This document shows, piece by piece, positions 1 through 11,890 of a DNA stretch of 64,000 nucleotides. The stretch's first letter is position 1; the number at the start of each line of letters is the position of its first letter. The DNA lies in NCBI GenBank assembly GCA_905116865.2, contig CAJHNH020003137.1, positions 1 to 64,000 on the forward strand, read 5' to 3'. The notes under the pieces are model-generated. The model was not told where the DNA came from. It saw only the letters and a list, made by a program, of their open reading frames with translations, and did not search any database. The translations under genes and the position numbers were made by a program. Source of the DNA: Candidula unifasciata (lineage: Eukaryota > Mollusca > Gastropoda > Stylommatophora > Geomitridae).

Positions 1-194
1 TCTCTCTTCTTATCTCTTTCCCCCCGTCTTCTACTCACCTCTCTGTCTCGTGTTCATTCTATCTCTCTTATATGTTTTCTCTATCAGTCTTTATCTGTAA
101 CCATTCGTCTAAGTATCTATTTCTCTCTCTTCCCCTCACTCCCTCTGTACTCGTCTCTCCGACTTTCTCATTTTCTCTCTTTCTTTTGATTGTC

Positions 195-255
<61 letters not shown>

Positions 256-340
256 CTATTTTCACATCAATTGTTCTCCCTCTCTCTTTCACCTCTTTAT
301 ATTTTCTTGTACCCAGTTTAATTAGGTTTGTATTTTTTTA
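1..340. repeat. CT-rich sequence with (CT)n microsatellite
   Basis: The left edge is rich in CT and TCTC, with an uninterrupted (CT)n run at about 199-252. No gene signal is seen; open frames here are low-complexity shadows. Confidence 0.85.
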
Positions 341-418
341 ATTAATCAAAAACCTATTAAAAGGTAAAAATTTAGTGGCCCTTAAAAGGACCGTTGGAGG
401 AAACTACTATTTGCTATT

Positions 419-1117
419 CTACGGGCAGTTCGAGCAACAACAGAAGAACGATCTGAAGAAATTTGTTTTCTTTCTTCTTTGGACTCCTGGCCTCTTTCGT
501 CTCAAAAGCCAGTTGAAAAATGCTCGGCTTTTGGATCTTGGTTCAGATATAACTATGCTTGAACTTTGTTCAGCCGGAAAGTCATGAGGGCCGAACGCCT
601 TGAGAAAGGCTAGTTCATTTATGATCTGTTGAGACGGTAGGCAGCTGGGAATATCCAATGTCTCTGGCGGTGTATACAGGTGAACCGGCGAGACGATCTC
701 GTCGTTCAAATTCCGCTCTAGCAGACAAGCGTTTAAAGCTTCTGCTCCAGGAGAATGGCAAGTCTGGTCGTCCTCGACGACGGGAAGCATATCCACGGGA
801 GAAGCATGGCCCGCTTCATTTAAATCAGACGATGGAACCTGCAGGGCTGCAGGCTCAGCAACGCCGATTTTAGCTTCTTCTAATTCTTGATTAGGATCTC
901 CGACCTCTTCGCAGGTTGTTTTTATTGCTGGCGCATCGCCATGTTGAAACTGTTCCGGTGGGATAAATTCCTCGGTCTGCGTTGAATTGTCGATCATAAT
1001 TCTCAGACTTGTACTCTCTACTGCCATGTACAGCAGGCCATCTGGGCCAGTGAGAAGTTTCCTCGACGATAGGAACATATGGATCATTTGATCAGAAAGA
1101 TTCGTTCGCGACGACAT
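419..1117 (-). CDS. Unrecognised 232-residue ORF
   Basis: An uninterrupted ATG-to-TAG frame of 232 codons on the minus strand with balanced amino-acid composition, unlike the low-complexity sequence on both sides. I do not recognise the family. The middle is acidic and polar. The C-terminus turns strongly basic (LLRRKRPGVQRRKK) and ends in a Phe/Cys cluster (FFRSFFCCCSNCP). A basic stretch next to clustered cysteines is the kind of tail that can attach to membranes by palmitoylation, but that is inference. There is no signal peptide and no clear transmembrane helix. It could be a single-exon gene, one exon of a larger gene, or part of a mobile element. Its 5' side faces the long pyrimidine tract. 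The local sequence is richer in CG dinucleotides than its surroundings. Confidence 0.45.
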   Translation of the reverse strand: MSSRTNLSDQMIHMFLSSRKLLTGPDGLLYMAVESTSLRIMIDNSTQTEEFIPPEQFQHGDAPAIKTTCEEVGDPNQELEEAKIGVAEPAALQVPSSDLNEAGHASPVDMLPVVEDDQTCHSPGAEALNACLLERNLNDEIVSPVHLYTPPETLDIPSCLPSQQIINELAFLKAFGPHDFPAEQSSSIVISEPRSKSRAFFNWLLRRKRPGVQRRKKTNFFRSFFCCCSNCP

Positions 1118-1242
1118 AGTTAACTCTGGGTGTCAACAACTTTGAAGGCCACCGAGGAGATATACATCCGTAACTTGATACTAAGCCCAACTGCGGACCT
1201 CCTAGAGACATTCTTCTCCTGGTTCTTGTGCTTGATGCTTTT

Positions 1243-4200
1243 TAAAAATCTTTCTTTCTTTCTTTCTTTCCTTCTTTCTTTCTCACTTTCTTGCTCCTCT
1301 CTCTTTACCTCTTACTTTCTTTCTTTTCATTTATCTTATTTTTTTCTCTTACAATCATTCTTTTTCTTTCTTTCTTTCTTTCATGCTTTCTTCCTTTCCC
1401 TTTCTTTCTCTCCTTCCTTCTTTTGTTCTTTCTTTCATTCTTTCTTTCTCTCTTTCTTTTTTCTTTCCGTTTTTCTCTCTCTTCCCTTCTTTTCGTCTTT
1501 TCTTTTTTTTTCTCTTTCTCTTTTCAGTTTTTTTCTTTGCGCCTTTCTTTATTCCATTTTTCCTTTCTTCCTTTCTTTCTCTCTTTTTCATTCTTTCTCC
1601 TCTTTGTAAAATTTTTTTTTCATTCTTTCTATCTTTATTGTATCCTTTCTCTCTTTCTTTCTTTCTTTAATTTTTACTTTTTTTTCTGCTTTTCTCTCAC
1701 TTTCTTTCTATCATTTTTCTTTCTTTCTGAATTTTTCTTGTTTTCTTACTTTTTTCTCTTCCTCTTTTCTTTCTTTCCTTCTTTTTTTCTTTGTATGTTT
1801 CTTTCTGTCTGTCTTTCTTTCACTCTTTTTTTTCTCTTTCTTTTTTTTCTCTCACACTTTCTTTTTGTCTCTCTCTTTCTTTCTCACTTCTTCTAATTCT
1901 CTCTCTCTCTCTTTCCTTATTTTTTATTTCTCTCTTTCTCTCTATTTCTTTCATTCTTTTTTTGCTAATTTGTCTCTCTTTTTCTTTCTTTCTGTCCATT
2001 CCTTTTTTTTCAATCTTCATCTCTCTCTTCTTTATTTTTTTTTGCTTCTTTATTTCTTTCTTTCTTTCTTTTTCTTTCACTCTGTATCTTTTTTCTATCT
2101 ATTCTTTCTTTCTATCGTTCACTCATTCTTTCTTTCACTCATTCTTTCTGTCATTCATTCTTCCTTTCCCTTGTTCTTTATTTTTTTTTCATTTCTTCCT
2201 TGCTGTCTCTTTCTTTCTGTCTTTGTTTCTTTCTATTCCTAACTTGCTTTCTATTTCTTTCTTTCTTCCTTTCTGTCTTTCGTTCCTTCTTTCTTGTATT
2301 CTCTTCTTTTTTCCCTTCTTTCTTTCTCTCCTTACTTATTTCTTTACTTCTATCTTTGTTTCTCTCTTTCTCTCTCTCTCTCTTTCTTTGTTCATTTATT
2401 TCTGTCTCTCTCTCTCTTTCCTTTTTTTAGTACTTTCTTTTTTTTCCCCTTTTTTCTATCTCTTTTTCATTCTTTCTCTCTCTTGATTTCTTTCTTCTTT
2501 CTTACTATCTTTTTTCTTTCTTCCTTTCTCTCTTCCTTTCCTTCTTTATCTCTATTTCCTTCTTTCTTTCTTTCTTTTTTTTTGTTTGTTTCTTTCTTTA
2601 ATTCTCTCTCCTTTTCCTTTGTTTTTTCCTCCTATGTTTCTTTCTTTGTCTCTTTATTTCTTTCTTTCTTTCGGTTTTCTCACTTTTTGTTTCTCTCTCT
2701 CGTTCCTTCTTTCTTTCGTTTATTCTTTCTCTCTTTCCTTCTTTCTTTCTTTCCTTCTTTATCTCTTTCTTTATTTTTCTTTCTGTTTTTCTCTCTCTTC
2801 CCTTCTTTCTTCCTTTCATATTTTTTCCTCTTTTCTTTCTTTTTTCCTACATTTTCTCTTTTTTCTCTTTCTCTTTTCAGTTTCTTTCTTTGTGTCTTTC
2901 TTTTTATTCTTTCTTTCTTTCTCTCTCTTTCATTCTTTCTCCTCTGTAAATTTTGTTTCATTCTTTTTTTTCTTTATTGTATCCTTTCTCTCTTTCTTTC
3001 TTAAATTATTACTGTCTTTCTTTATTTTTTTTCTCTTGCTCTCTTTTTTCTGTCTGTCTTTCTTTCCCTGTTTCTTTTTTCCCCACACTTTCTTTCTGTC
3101 TCTCTCTCTTTCCTTCTCACTTCTTCTCTTGCTCTCTTTCTTTCCTTGTTTTTTTTAATTTATTTATTTCTCTCTCTATTTCTTTCCTTTTTTCCATCTT
3201 TCATTCTTTTTTTGTTGTTGTTAATTTGTCTCTCTTTTTTCTCCTTTCTTTCATTCATTCCTTTTTCTCAATCTTCATATCTCTCTTCTTTATTCTCTTT
3301 TTGCTTCGCTTCTTTCTTTCTTTCCTTTCACTCTATCTTTTTCTTTCTATATTTCTTTCTTTCTTTCTTTCACTCATTATTTTTGCCACACTTTTTCTTT
3401 CTTACACTCATTCTTTCTTTCACACATTTTTTCTTTTACTCATTCTTTATTTCCTACGTTCTTTCTTTCACTCACTCTTTCTCTCACTCATTTCTTTCAC
3501 AAATTCTTTCTTTTACTCATTCTTTCTTTCACTCATTATTTCTCTCCCTCATTCTTCCTTTCACTAATTCTTTTTGGCATTCATTCTTTCCTTCACGTAC
3601 TCTTTCTTTTTTTCATATCTTCCTTAATGTCTCTTTTTTCTTTTCTATCTATTTCTTTCTTTCTTTCTGTCTTTCGTTCCTTCTTTCTTGTTTTCTCTCT
3701 TCTCCTTCCTTTTTTCTTTCTCTCTTTCCCTTTCTTTATAATTTTTCCTCTTTCCCTCTTTCTTTCTTTCTTTCTTTCTTTTCCTTTCACGTTATCTTTT
3801 TTTTTCTTTCTTTCTATATTTCTTTCTTTCGTTTTCACTCATTATTTTTGCCCCTTTTTCTTTCTTTCACTTATTATTTCTTTCACACATTGTTTCTTTT
3901 ACTCATTCTTTATTTCATACGTTCGTTCTTTCACTCTCTTTCTTTCACTCGTTCTTTCTTTCACCCATTCTTCCTTTCACTCATTCTATCTTTCACTTAC
4001 TCTTTCTTTCTTTTTTATTTCTTCGTTCCTGTCTCTTTCTTTCTTTTTTCGTTTCTTTCTATTTCTTGCTTGCTTTCTATTTCTTTCTTTCTTCCTTTCG
4101 TTCCTTCTTTCTTGTATTATCTCTTCTCTTTCCTTTTTTCCTTCTTTCTTTCTCTTCCTTATTTCTTTCCTTTTATCTTTGTTTCTCTCTTTCTTTCTCT

Positions 4201-4392
4201 CTCTTTCTTTGTTCATTTATTTCTGTCTTTCTTTCTCTCTCTCTCTTTCCTTTAGTCCTTTCTTTATTTTTTTTCTTTTTTTCTATCTCTCCTTTTTTCT
4301 TTCTTCTTTTCTACTATCTTTATTTCTTTCTTCCTTCCTTTCTGTCTTCCTTCCTTCCTTTCTCTCTTCCTTTCCTTCTTTCTTTTTTTCCG
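1243..4392. repeat. 3.15-kb polypyrimidine (TTTC/TTCT) tract
   Basis: The + strand is almost only C and T for about 3,150 bases, built from degenerate TTTC and TTCC units with occasional A or G. Parts of it recur in longer blocks; for example, sequence around 1500-1700 resembles sequence around 2860-3010. Long open frames here translate only to Ser/Phe/Leu (or Lys/Arg/Glu on the other strand) and are not genes. Confidence 0.95.
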
Positions 4393-4579
4393 GCTTAAAT
4401 TCGGTTAATGTGCCATATTAAATGGCTTGGTGCCCCTATCGGTTATTTTCTGATTTTTTCCGCTCGTCCAGGACTGGGCCTTGATCCTGTTGAGTGTTTT
4501 ATAGTTTCTTTTATCTCACCATCCTCTTGTAAAAAGGAAAGAGACAAACACTATTTTTTGACCATATAATGAGAAGAGA

Positions 4580-4790
4580 GACACTGAGAACATTGCGACG
4601 ACACGCAAAATCAGTGGGAAAGGGGGTTGAGGCAAACCAAGAGAGATGATGCTGGATGTCCTGAAACGATGGCATGAAGGGATATCATCAAGAGAGCTGT
4701 TCCTGGCAACCAGGGATCGTGACCTATGGAGACGCATGTGCGCCTACACCAGTTGGCAGGGCACATGATGATGATAATGATGATGCTCTT
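4580..4790 (+). mobile_element. LINE 3'-end fragment
   Basis: In one frame the sequence reads LKRWHEGISSRELFLATRD followed by RDLWRRM, like the extreme C-terminus of many animal non-LTR reverse transcriptases. It is followed by an ATGATGATAATGATGATG tail. Only the last ~60 codons remain, with stops in the alternative frames. Confidence 0.6.
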
Positions 4791-4799
4791 GTTTTTTTT

Positions 4800-5060
4800 A
4801 ATCCTAACTGGATTATATGCTTGTTTGTTTGCTATTTGTTTGTATTGATTGTTTCCTTTTATCTTCGGTACTTATTATGTGTTATTATTTGGAGTTATCA
4901 AAATGCCTGCATAGGATAGAGCGGGAAAGAAGACTAGACGGCGAGCGCTGTGTGACGTATCATGACGACGATAATGATGAACGAATGCGTGAGTCAATGA
5001 AAGTTATCATTTACCAAAACAGACCGCATCTCAACAAACAAAACATTAGAAACTGCAAAT
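4800..5060. other. Unannotated AT-rich spacer
   Basis: Apart from a second short ACGATAATGATGA tail near 4968-4982, which probably marks another LINE end, I see no gene or repeat here. Confidence 0.4.
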
Positions 5061-5260
5061 ACAAAGCGCCTCATCCCTATCTTCAGCAGCAAGTGAAGAG
5101 TTCCAATTCTGATGTTACCAGTCACTGACTGCTTGAACATCTGTTTCGTCTTTCCCTTGAGTTGTAAGCGTCCGCCAGATCTACTAGTAACTTTCTGCAG
5201 CGCCATTCTCTTCAGAACGTAATGATGTATTTGTTTGTTGTTTTTGTTTGTTACAGAATG
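5060..5260 (-). mobile_element. 3' end of RNase H-type LINE
   Basis: The minus strand reads RSGGRLQLKGKTKQ, then IGTLHLLLKIG, matching the recurrent C-terminal signature of this LINE family in the window (LRGKAR...NQIVTG...IGTLRWLLKM...ECPECCDV). It is 5'-truncated and degenerate. Confidence 0.6.
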
Positions 5261-5264
5261 TATC

Positions 5265-5480
5265 ATCTGGTCTGGGCTACCAATGGTGACAAGAGTTATA
5301 AGACACAGAATATGGCACGAGCATAGAATCACCAAACAGGCACTTAACCGAGAAATAAAGGGATTGAAGGAAGAAGGACAGCAAAAAGAAATCCCAAATT
5401 GAATGTTGACGAGAGAGACCAAATGTTCTGTACTGGACTCCATCCATGAAACAGAAGTGATTACACAGGAAAGAACGGAA
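5265..5480 (+). mobile_element. LINE 3'-end fragment, family shared with 50.5 kb
   Basis: Shares the block running from 'gacgagagagaccaaatg' to 'ctggactccatccatg' with the fragment at 50535-50780 and, inverted, with 45035-45140. Coding capacity is lost. Assigned to LINE remnants by analogy with those copies. Confidence 0.45.
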
Positions 5481-5754
5481 CAGGGGTATAGACTGCCTCT
5501 TCTATGTTCCGCAACAGGACAATGATGAAGATGTCAGCAGGGCTCATTAGGGAAGCAAAGAATGGTAACTCTGTAATCTACCATATCATAAGAGAAAATT
5601 AAAAAGCAATAGACTGGCAATCTCATCCTACAGAAGACTTCAGCATCTATCTTTCCCCCTCTTCTATCAGTGTCAGGTTTTTGAGGAAACCATTTTGGTG
5701 TAGTTGCTTGATACTTGCCGGCGAATTCGAAGGTCATGGGTTCAAATTCGCAGT

Positions 5755-5860
5755 CGACCTTTTTTTTTAGGTCGACCAGCCTTAAATGGGTATTAGGTAA
5801 AGTCCTGGAAAATTAAGGCGACCTATAAACTTATATATAGCTCTATAAATCCAATAAGCC
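5755..5860 (+). mobile_element. SINE family B fragment
   Basis: Contains the family's central block (GTCGACCAGCCTTAAATGGG, then a 'tcctgg' segment) seen in full at 49500-49795. Degenerate, with no tRNA-like head. Confidence 0.45.
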
Positions 5861-6440
5861 CCAATGCATAGAATAGGGCCCTTTACTTAAATTAAATTTT
5901 ACCAGGTTTTGAAGAGGCATTCTGTGAAAATCTTTTTGACCATTGTGTACATCCTGGTGTTCACGGCCTCAGATATTCCACTTATCTATCGCTTGGTGGA
6001 TGGCCTCCATTTCTGCTTCCAGTGTAGTGACATGTATCCATACGCGGGTTCCAGGGCCCTGTTTATTTAAAAAAAAAAAATTCTCTTCCCCCCCCCCCCA
6101 ACACGCATGTTAAACTTGTTAGGGGTTGATGAAATTAGATGTGTTGAGCAAGCAGATATCCCATCATAGCTGTAAACCACAAAACAAAGTACCAACAACC
6201 TTTTTAACTGTCAACACAGAGGAAGAGGAGGGAGAAGAATTATTAGTAAGCTTTACATGCAACTTATTATGAACAAACCTAAGAGGAAGGCATGAGTTGG
6301 CTAACAAATCTTTCTAAAATACATGTCAAAATCAGATGCACCGGCTCACAATCCTGATAAACTAGTACAAAATAAAACATTTTTATCATAATGCCATGAT
6401 TATGAAATCTCAAAGATGACACATAAACCTAAACATCATA
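5860..6440. other. Spacer without recognisable gene
   Basis: AT-rich unique-looking sequence with an A run (6068-6080) and a C run (about 6088-6100). No coding signal. Confidence 0.4.
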
Positions 6441-6625
6441 CTTCCCTCGAAGTCGGAGTACATCTGCCGGTGAGGCAGGGAACGAGGACTGCAAACAAAT
6501 AAGACAGTAAAACGGATGTACACGCAAAACTCAGGTCAAGGTAAAAGCCAAAAGTCCATTTGGATGAACAACCGCAACTTACCGCCGGAATTCACAGCCG
6601 GTGAACAAGAAGAAGAAGAAGAAAA
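6440..6625 (+). mobile_element. (AAG)n-tailed dispersed repeat, + copy
   Basis: One of 18 copies of the window's most abundant repeat. It shows 'gaagtcggagt-catctgcc', 'tgtacacgcaaaactcagg', 'caaaagtccat' and 'cacagccggtgaac', and ends in GAAGAAGAAGAAG. There is no TIR, so the microsatellite tail suggests retroposition. Confidence 0.7.
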
Positions 6626-6649
6626 CATCATACAGCAAACTAGCCGGTG

Positions 6650-7115
6650 GCTAAAGAACAAGATGCATTCACATGTCATAATTGTGACAGAGAATCAAGC
6701 ATGCAGAGAAAAGTGAATAAAGGGATGCTTCGAGCAGAGTGGCAAGCTTTACTGGAAAGGTCACTGGTAGTGAGCATACTGTGGATCTTTTCTCCAGGCC
6801 ATGCCGGCATAGTGGGTAATGAACAGGCAGACAGATTGGCTGAATCTGCACCACTGAGTGATACATGACAAGGCAGATGTGGATAAGGCCCTTTGGGAAC
6901 AAGCAATGGAATCAGTAGAGAAACAAGATAATTATGGCCTAGAGAGAATGAGGCACCTGGGTGTAACCAGAGGGTCTGACCGGCTGACTACACTCAGAGG
7001 AAAGGCAAGACAGACATATAACCAGATTGTGACCGGTACTGGAACTCTGCGCTGAAATGAAGATGAGGACTGAGCGCGCATGGGAATTCCCCGACAGCTG
7101 TGATGTAAATTCTTG
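6650..7115 (+). mobile_element. 3' end of RNase H-type LINE
   Basis: A frame reads ILWIFSPGHAGIVGNEQADR followed by LAES, the C-terminal part of a retroelement RNase H domain (W..GH.G..GNE.AD.LA). Downstream come the LRGKARQTYNQIVTGT signature, then ATTCTTGACTCAGCTCAACT and a short-repeat tail. The element is broken by stops and a frame change near 6868. RNase H plus 3' tail is typical of I/R1/Jockey-related non-LTR elements. Confidence 0.75.
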
Positions 7116-7119
7116 ACTC

Positions 7120-7655
7120 AGCTCAACTCAACTCAACTGACTAAACGAAGGAGACTAGAACAACAGACTAAACAAAGGACACCAGAAAAACTGTACATCT
7201 TGGAGTAATGAAATTTGTATAGAAGATGGCAGTTATTTGTAACACACAAAATCCACTTTCAAAAACTAAATCTGAAAATATTTAATTTGTTCACCAAATT
7301 ATGAGTTTAGAGTTTTATATTAATTAACATATAGTAACGTAATAATTTTGAAATAAAAGTGTATTCGTGGAGGATTTATTTGTTAAGAGAGAAAAAGTGA
7401 CTTTTTGTGTGAATGGTATTTGTTAGTTCAAATTAACAGCTGTGTAGAGTTCTAATCACTTTAGGTCGTGAGTGCAAGGACTGGCCAGCTGGTGCCAAAA
7501 TGATGTGATTATCTATACAGTTGACTCTGTGTTGAAAGGCAGATGAAGTGCGTGGGGGTTCATAGCAAAGGGACGTCGCTTAGTGTAACAAAACTTAACA
7601 TATGATATTACAAAGTCTTGTTTGAGAATGGAGGTGGAGGTAGTCACTGCTTCCT
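7120..7655. other. AT-rich spacer
   Basis: No open frame, tandem repeat or recognised mobile-element signature in this stretch. Confidence 0.4.
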
Positions 7656-7659
7656 TCCG

Positions 7660-8155
7660 CTGGCTTGAGAATCAGTTGTACACACGTCGTAATTGTAACC
7701 GACTCACAGAGCATGTTGAGAATGGTGGAGACAGGTATGCTCCGTGCAGAGTGGCAAGCATCGCTTCAGAGGTTCTGAGTAATTAGAGTCCTTTGGATAT
7801 TTTATCCAGGTGATGCCGGTGTTCTGGGAAATGAGCAGGCAGATAGACTGGCTGGTTTTGCACCATGTGGTGGTGAACTAATATATGACAAGCTAGATAT
7901 AGTGATGACCCTTTGCGAGCGAGTAAACAATGAGGAGCAGAGACACAAACAGATATCATTACAGTCTGAGGAGAGTGGCGCTGCGATGAGTTACCAGGAG
8001 ATCTGACCGCCTCTCAACACTCAAAGGAAAGGCGAGACGGACATACATTCAGACAGTTACTGGTGCCATCGGAACTGGAATTCTTAGCTTGCTACTGAAG
8101 ATGAGGACACAGCGCTTATAGGCAGTGTCCCGAGTTTAGCGATGACGTGGAGTGA
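7660..8155 (+). mobile_element. 3' end of RNase H-type LINE
   Basis: Same family as 6650-7115. Starts with the RNase H 'VTDS' region ('gtaaccgactcacagagcat'), carries the GNEQADRLAG block near 7827-7856 and the GKARRTY block near 8028-8046, and ends near 'cagtgtcccgag'. Multiple frameshifts. Confidence 0.7.
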
Positions 8156-8189
8156 AAGAAAAAAGAGAAGAGAGTGACAAAGGTATTTA

Positions 8190-8765
8190 GTGGGACATAG
8201 ATAGATATTTATAGGGCAAGACAGAGTGAAACAGAGATATTCATAGATATATATAGTGCAAGAGAGAGTGAAACAGAGATATTCATAGATATATAGTGCA
8301 AGACAGAGTGAAACAGATATTCATAGATATATATATATATAGTGCAAGACAGAGTGAGACAGAGATATTCATAGATATATATAGTGCAAGACAGAGTGAA
8401 ACAGAAATACTCATAGATATATATAGTGCAAGACAGAGTGAAACAGAGATATTCATAGATATATATAGTGCAAGACAGAGTGAAACAGAGATATTCACAG
8501 ATATAAATAGTGCAAGACAGAGTGAAACAGATATTCATAGATATATATAGTGCAAGACAGAGTGAAACAGAGATATTCATAGAAATATAGTGCAAGACAG
8601 AGTGAAGCAGAGATATTCATAGATATTTATAGTGCAAAACAGAGTGAAACAGATATTCATAGATATATATAGTGCAAGACAGAGTGAAACAGGGATATTC
8701 ATAGATATATATAGTGCAAGACAGTGTGAAACAGAGATATTCATAGATACATATAGTGCACGATA
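8190..8765. repeat. 42-bp minisatellite
   Basis: About 14 tandem copies of a 42-bp unit containing GTGCAAGACAGAGTGAAACA and a 'gatattcatagatatata' segment. For example, unit starts fall at 8341 and 8383. Copies differ by small indels in the TA part. Confidence 0.95.
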
Positions 8766-8968
8766 GAAAGACAGAAAAGGTTAAAGTTAAAGGTTAAAGT
8801 CAAGAAGATCAACTTGAATGCACCTGATTTTACCACATATGGCTCAGTATCTCTCTACAGGATAGCCAGCCACCTGCTGAGAGTGCCACACGAATAACAT
8901 ACACCGTAGTTCTGGTGATGATCCGTAAAGATCTGGATAAAAATTGCACTTGTGAACTAAATAAACAT
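8766..8968. other. Spacer between minisatellite and duplicated element
   Basis: Begins with 'ggttaaagttaaaggttaaag' and otherwise has no recognised structure. Confidence 0.35.
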
Positions 8969-11404
8969 TGATAGACGTCGATGAACTGCCTCGTTTGGTT
9001 CACGAGTCCAATTCTTATGGGGATTTATGAAGCTTCGAGGCTCGTGCTTTGTAATAACCTGCTGCATTGTAGTAAGACGAGAGGCAATTAAAGGCTAAGA
9101 AGGGTCAAACCAGAAAAGTGCCTGTCTAAACAGGATATACAACCTCACATACCTGACTAACAGTTCAGTGCATCTGAGCAACAGTTCAATGCAACTGACC
9201 AACACTTCACTGTAATTGACAGCACTCTACAACTCAAGTAACAGTTCACTGTAAATAAGCAACAGTTCAATGCAAATGACAGTTTATTATGACTGAGCTA
9301 CAGTTCAGTGTGACAGAGGAACAGTTCTCTACAACTGACCAATAGCCAATATCAATTGAAAACCAGCTCACTACAACTAAAGAATAGCCCTCTGCAACTG
9401 AACAACAGTTCAGTGCAGTTGACCAAACGCTCACTGCAGCTGGACAACAGTTCAGTGCAATTTACCAAACGCTCACTGCTAATGACAAACAGTTCACAGT
9501 AACTGACCAAAACTCACTGCAAATAACCAGCTGCTTACTACAACATAACAACAATTCGGTGCAATTTACCAGACGCTCACTGCAGCTGGCAAACAGTTCA
9601 CTACAACTAACTAAAGCTCACTGCAACTGATCAAAGCTCACTATAGCTTCACAACAGTTCAGTACAATTATTACAGAAGTGTTACAGTTTGAAAAGAACA
9701 CCGACTAACCCTAATTATAACACCCCTATAATACTGGACTTTCCGGGAAACTCCGGGATTCCCTGTGCTTGCGGTGAATACAAAATTTGGAGAAAAAACA
9801 CATTTGTCATATAATAATAATAATAACAATAATATTGCGCTTAACAGCGAAAAAATATAATAGATATTTTCTTAATATCTTACCCAAAACAGGGGAAATC
9901 CACAGATTATGGGACAGTTTAGTTTCTTAGGGGGTGATAGATAGGCTGCAAGCAGTCGTGTGACATAGGCTGCACTCTCTCGCGGGACGTAGGTGGGTCG
10001 ATGTTAGGGCCAGTTCTAGATGTTTTGGGGTCGTTAAAAGCGTCAGAAAGCAGGAAAACCCAGTCTTACCACCCTCTTAAATATTGGACTGTCCTGTGAC
10101 GTCATCTGGGAGTAGGATATTACCAAAGAACCTAATAAAACATGTCAAAAACTTCGTATTACAAACACATACGTGAAAAGATAACTTCTAAGCATGACTG
10201 GGTTTGAGTATAGGGGACAGTTTAGTATTCTTTAAAATTCGGGGAGGGGGGGGGGTGGATCCTGACTGCCACCACTTCACAAGCTATGGGAGCATCAATG
10301 GGCATTAGCCCCTAAGTGTTACTGCTACCGACTGAACATAATATTCATTATTGCAATACAATATAACTTCCTGAGAGGTGTCAATTAGTACTCGCAAATG
10401 TAATCTTTGCTATGTAAAATCAGACTGCACAAGGTCAGTCAGTGTCACTCCACTAAGTCTTTCTGATTTAAAAAAAAAAAAAAAAAATCTTTCCTGAAGC
10501 CTGTTTGATTGAAATCAATACTACCCTGCGATAAATAACTAGAGGGAAGGAAACAAATACAAATGCATTAAACCTGTGATTGTTTTGATTGTCTGTGTGA
10601 TTGATTTCCGTCATACAATTCGACAAGCTAGGGACCTGACCTGCAACAAAATAGTATTTACATGGGTTATCTCCGATCTGGTCAACCGTAATAGAGGGGA
10701 GATCATCGAGCTGCGATTGACTCGACTTCTATGACTGAAACTACATACGCACATTTCCTTCCCCGGGATCAAAAAGGATCTCTCAACATAGGCGCATGAA
10801 CATGGGAGCTATTACTTCCTTGCTCCCCTACCAGTTCTTTTATTATATTCCACCCTATCTCAGCGACTCCGCTATTTCCTAAGGAATTTCTCGGAAAGCC
10901 AATATTATAGGGGGTTAGGGTTAATGTTAGTCGGTGTTTATTTCGCACCTTATTACCCCAATAATATTGGACTTTCCCGGAAATTCCATTCTAAATCTCA
11001 GAGTTACGTTATCTGACCTAGTCATCTCCTTGTGAGATGCAATTTTTCGTTATGTTGAAACCTCACCCTAGCTCTTGCCAGGGACCGCAATATAACCCGA
11101 CCCTAAATATGGTCTACGCGGTTTTTGGGACATCTCCACGGGTGATTCTCATCTGCATGGTGACACTTAGTGTCATCGGGTGTTTATCGCTTGTGTGATG
11201 TCATGGTGGAGTAAAAGAAAATAGATATAGATTTCGGAGTTCCCCAGATGGCGTGTAATAAAAAAGAAGAACCCCCTTCCCACCTCTACCTTTCCACCAA
11301 ACAGTTGTGTGTGTTTTTCTGTAATTCTGCTTATTTCAATGTATCAACTTTTTTTAAAGGAAATATAAGTTTCTACAGCCTGAAGGGTTCCCCACCTGTT
11401 AAGT
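8969..11404. repeat. 2.44-kb duplicated non-coding element, copy A
   Basis: Matches 11891-14327 along its whole length, in the same orientation, by reading both copies side by side. Contents in order: unique head; a ~20-bp CAACTGACCAACAGTTCAC-type array (about 9160-9665); a left inverted repeat beginning AACACCGACTAACC at 9698; a central region with several TGGACT(T/G)TCC motifs; and the inverse GGTTAGGG...TTAGTCGGTGTT ending at 10938. No protein is encoded. The internal inverted repeats suggest a non-autonomous DNA transposon inside or equal to this unit. Confidence 0.85.
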
Positions 11405-11890
11405 CCCTTACTTTAACCTACTGTTCATTTACAACGACGTATTCTTTTTTTTTTTTTTTTTTTTTAATAACTTATCCGCTATGACATCGCACTTCCCATA
11501 GGAACCTCCTACATCTCAAGATGACCCATCCACCATGTGTTTGGTCTAAAATGTGAAGGACACTGTAGGATTCACATCTATCCTCACTTTACTTTCCGTG
11601 CAGCACGTGAGTTCCCATCGCAAGTGCTCCCAGGTGTTTCCTTCTTCAACCGCACACTGCGAAATTCTAATGTTCTCCAACCCGGAGAGGTTAGCGGCTT
11701 GTGGAGAGCTAACTCGAGGACTATTATTTCGTGTGAGTTTCGCAGCGCCAATTTAGGAGGTTCGGGTGAAGATAGGTTAGGGTTGGGTGGAATGTGGGGG
11801 TGAAACTGACCCAATGTCATCCAACAATCACGAAGGAAGTAGAAGGTAAAAGGAAGAGAATGAAATAATGAGACCGCCGGACAGAAATAT
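11405..11890. other. 486-bp spacer between the two 2.4-kb copies
   Basis: Starts with a T run (11447-11465). Several overlapping short open frames exist on both strands, but none is recognisable. It is absent after copy B, which is followed by (CT)n instead. Confidence 0.5.

Noticed and set aside
1130..4421. Many long ORFs (up to 369 codons) rich in Ser, Phe and Leu, and opposite-strand Lys/Arg/Glu frames
   Set aside because: They are direct translations of the polypyrimidine tract; no codon structure or conserved residue pattern.
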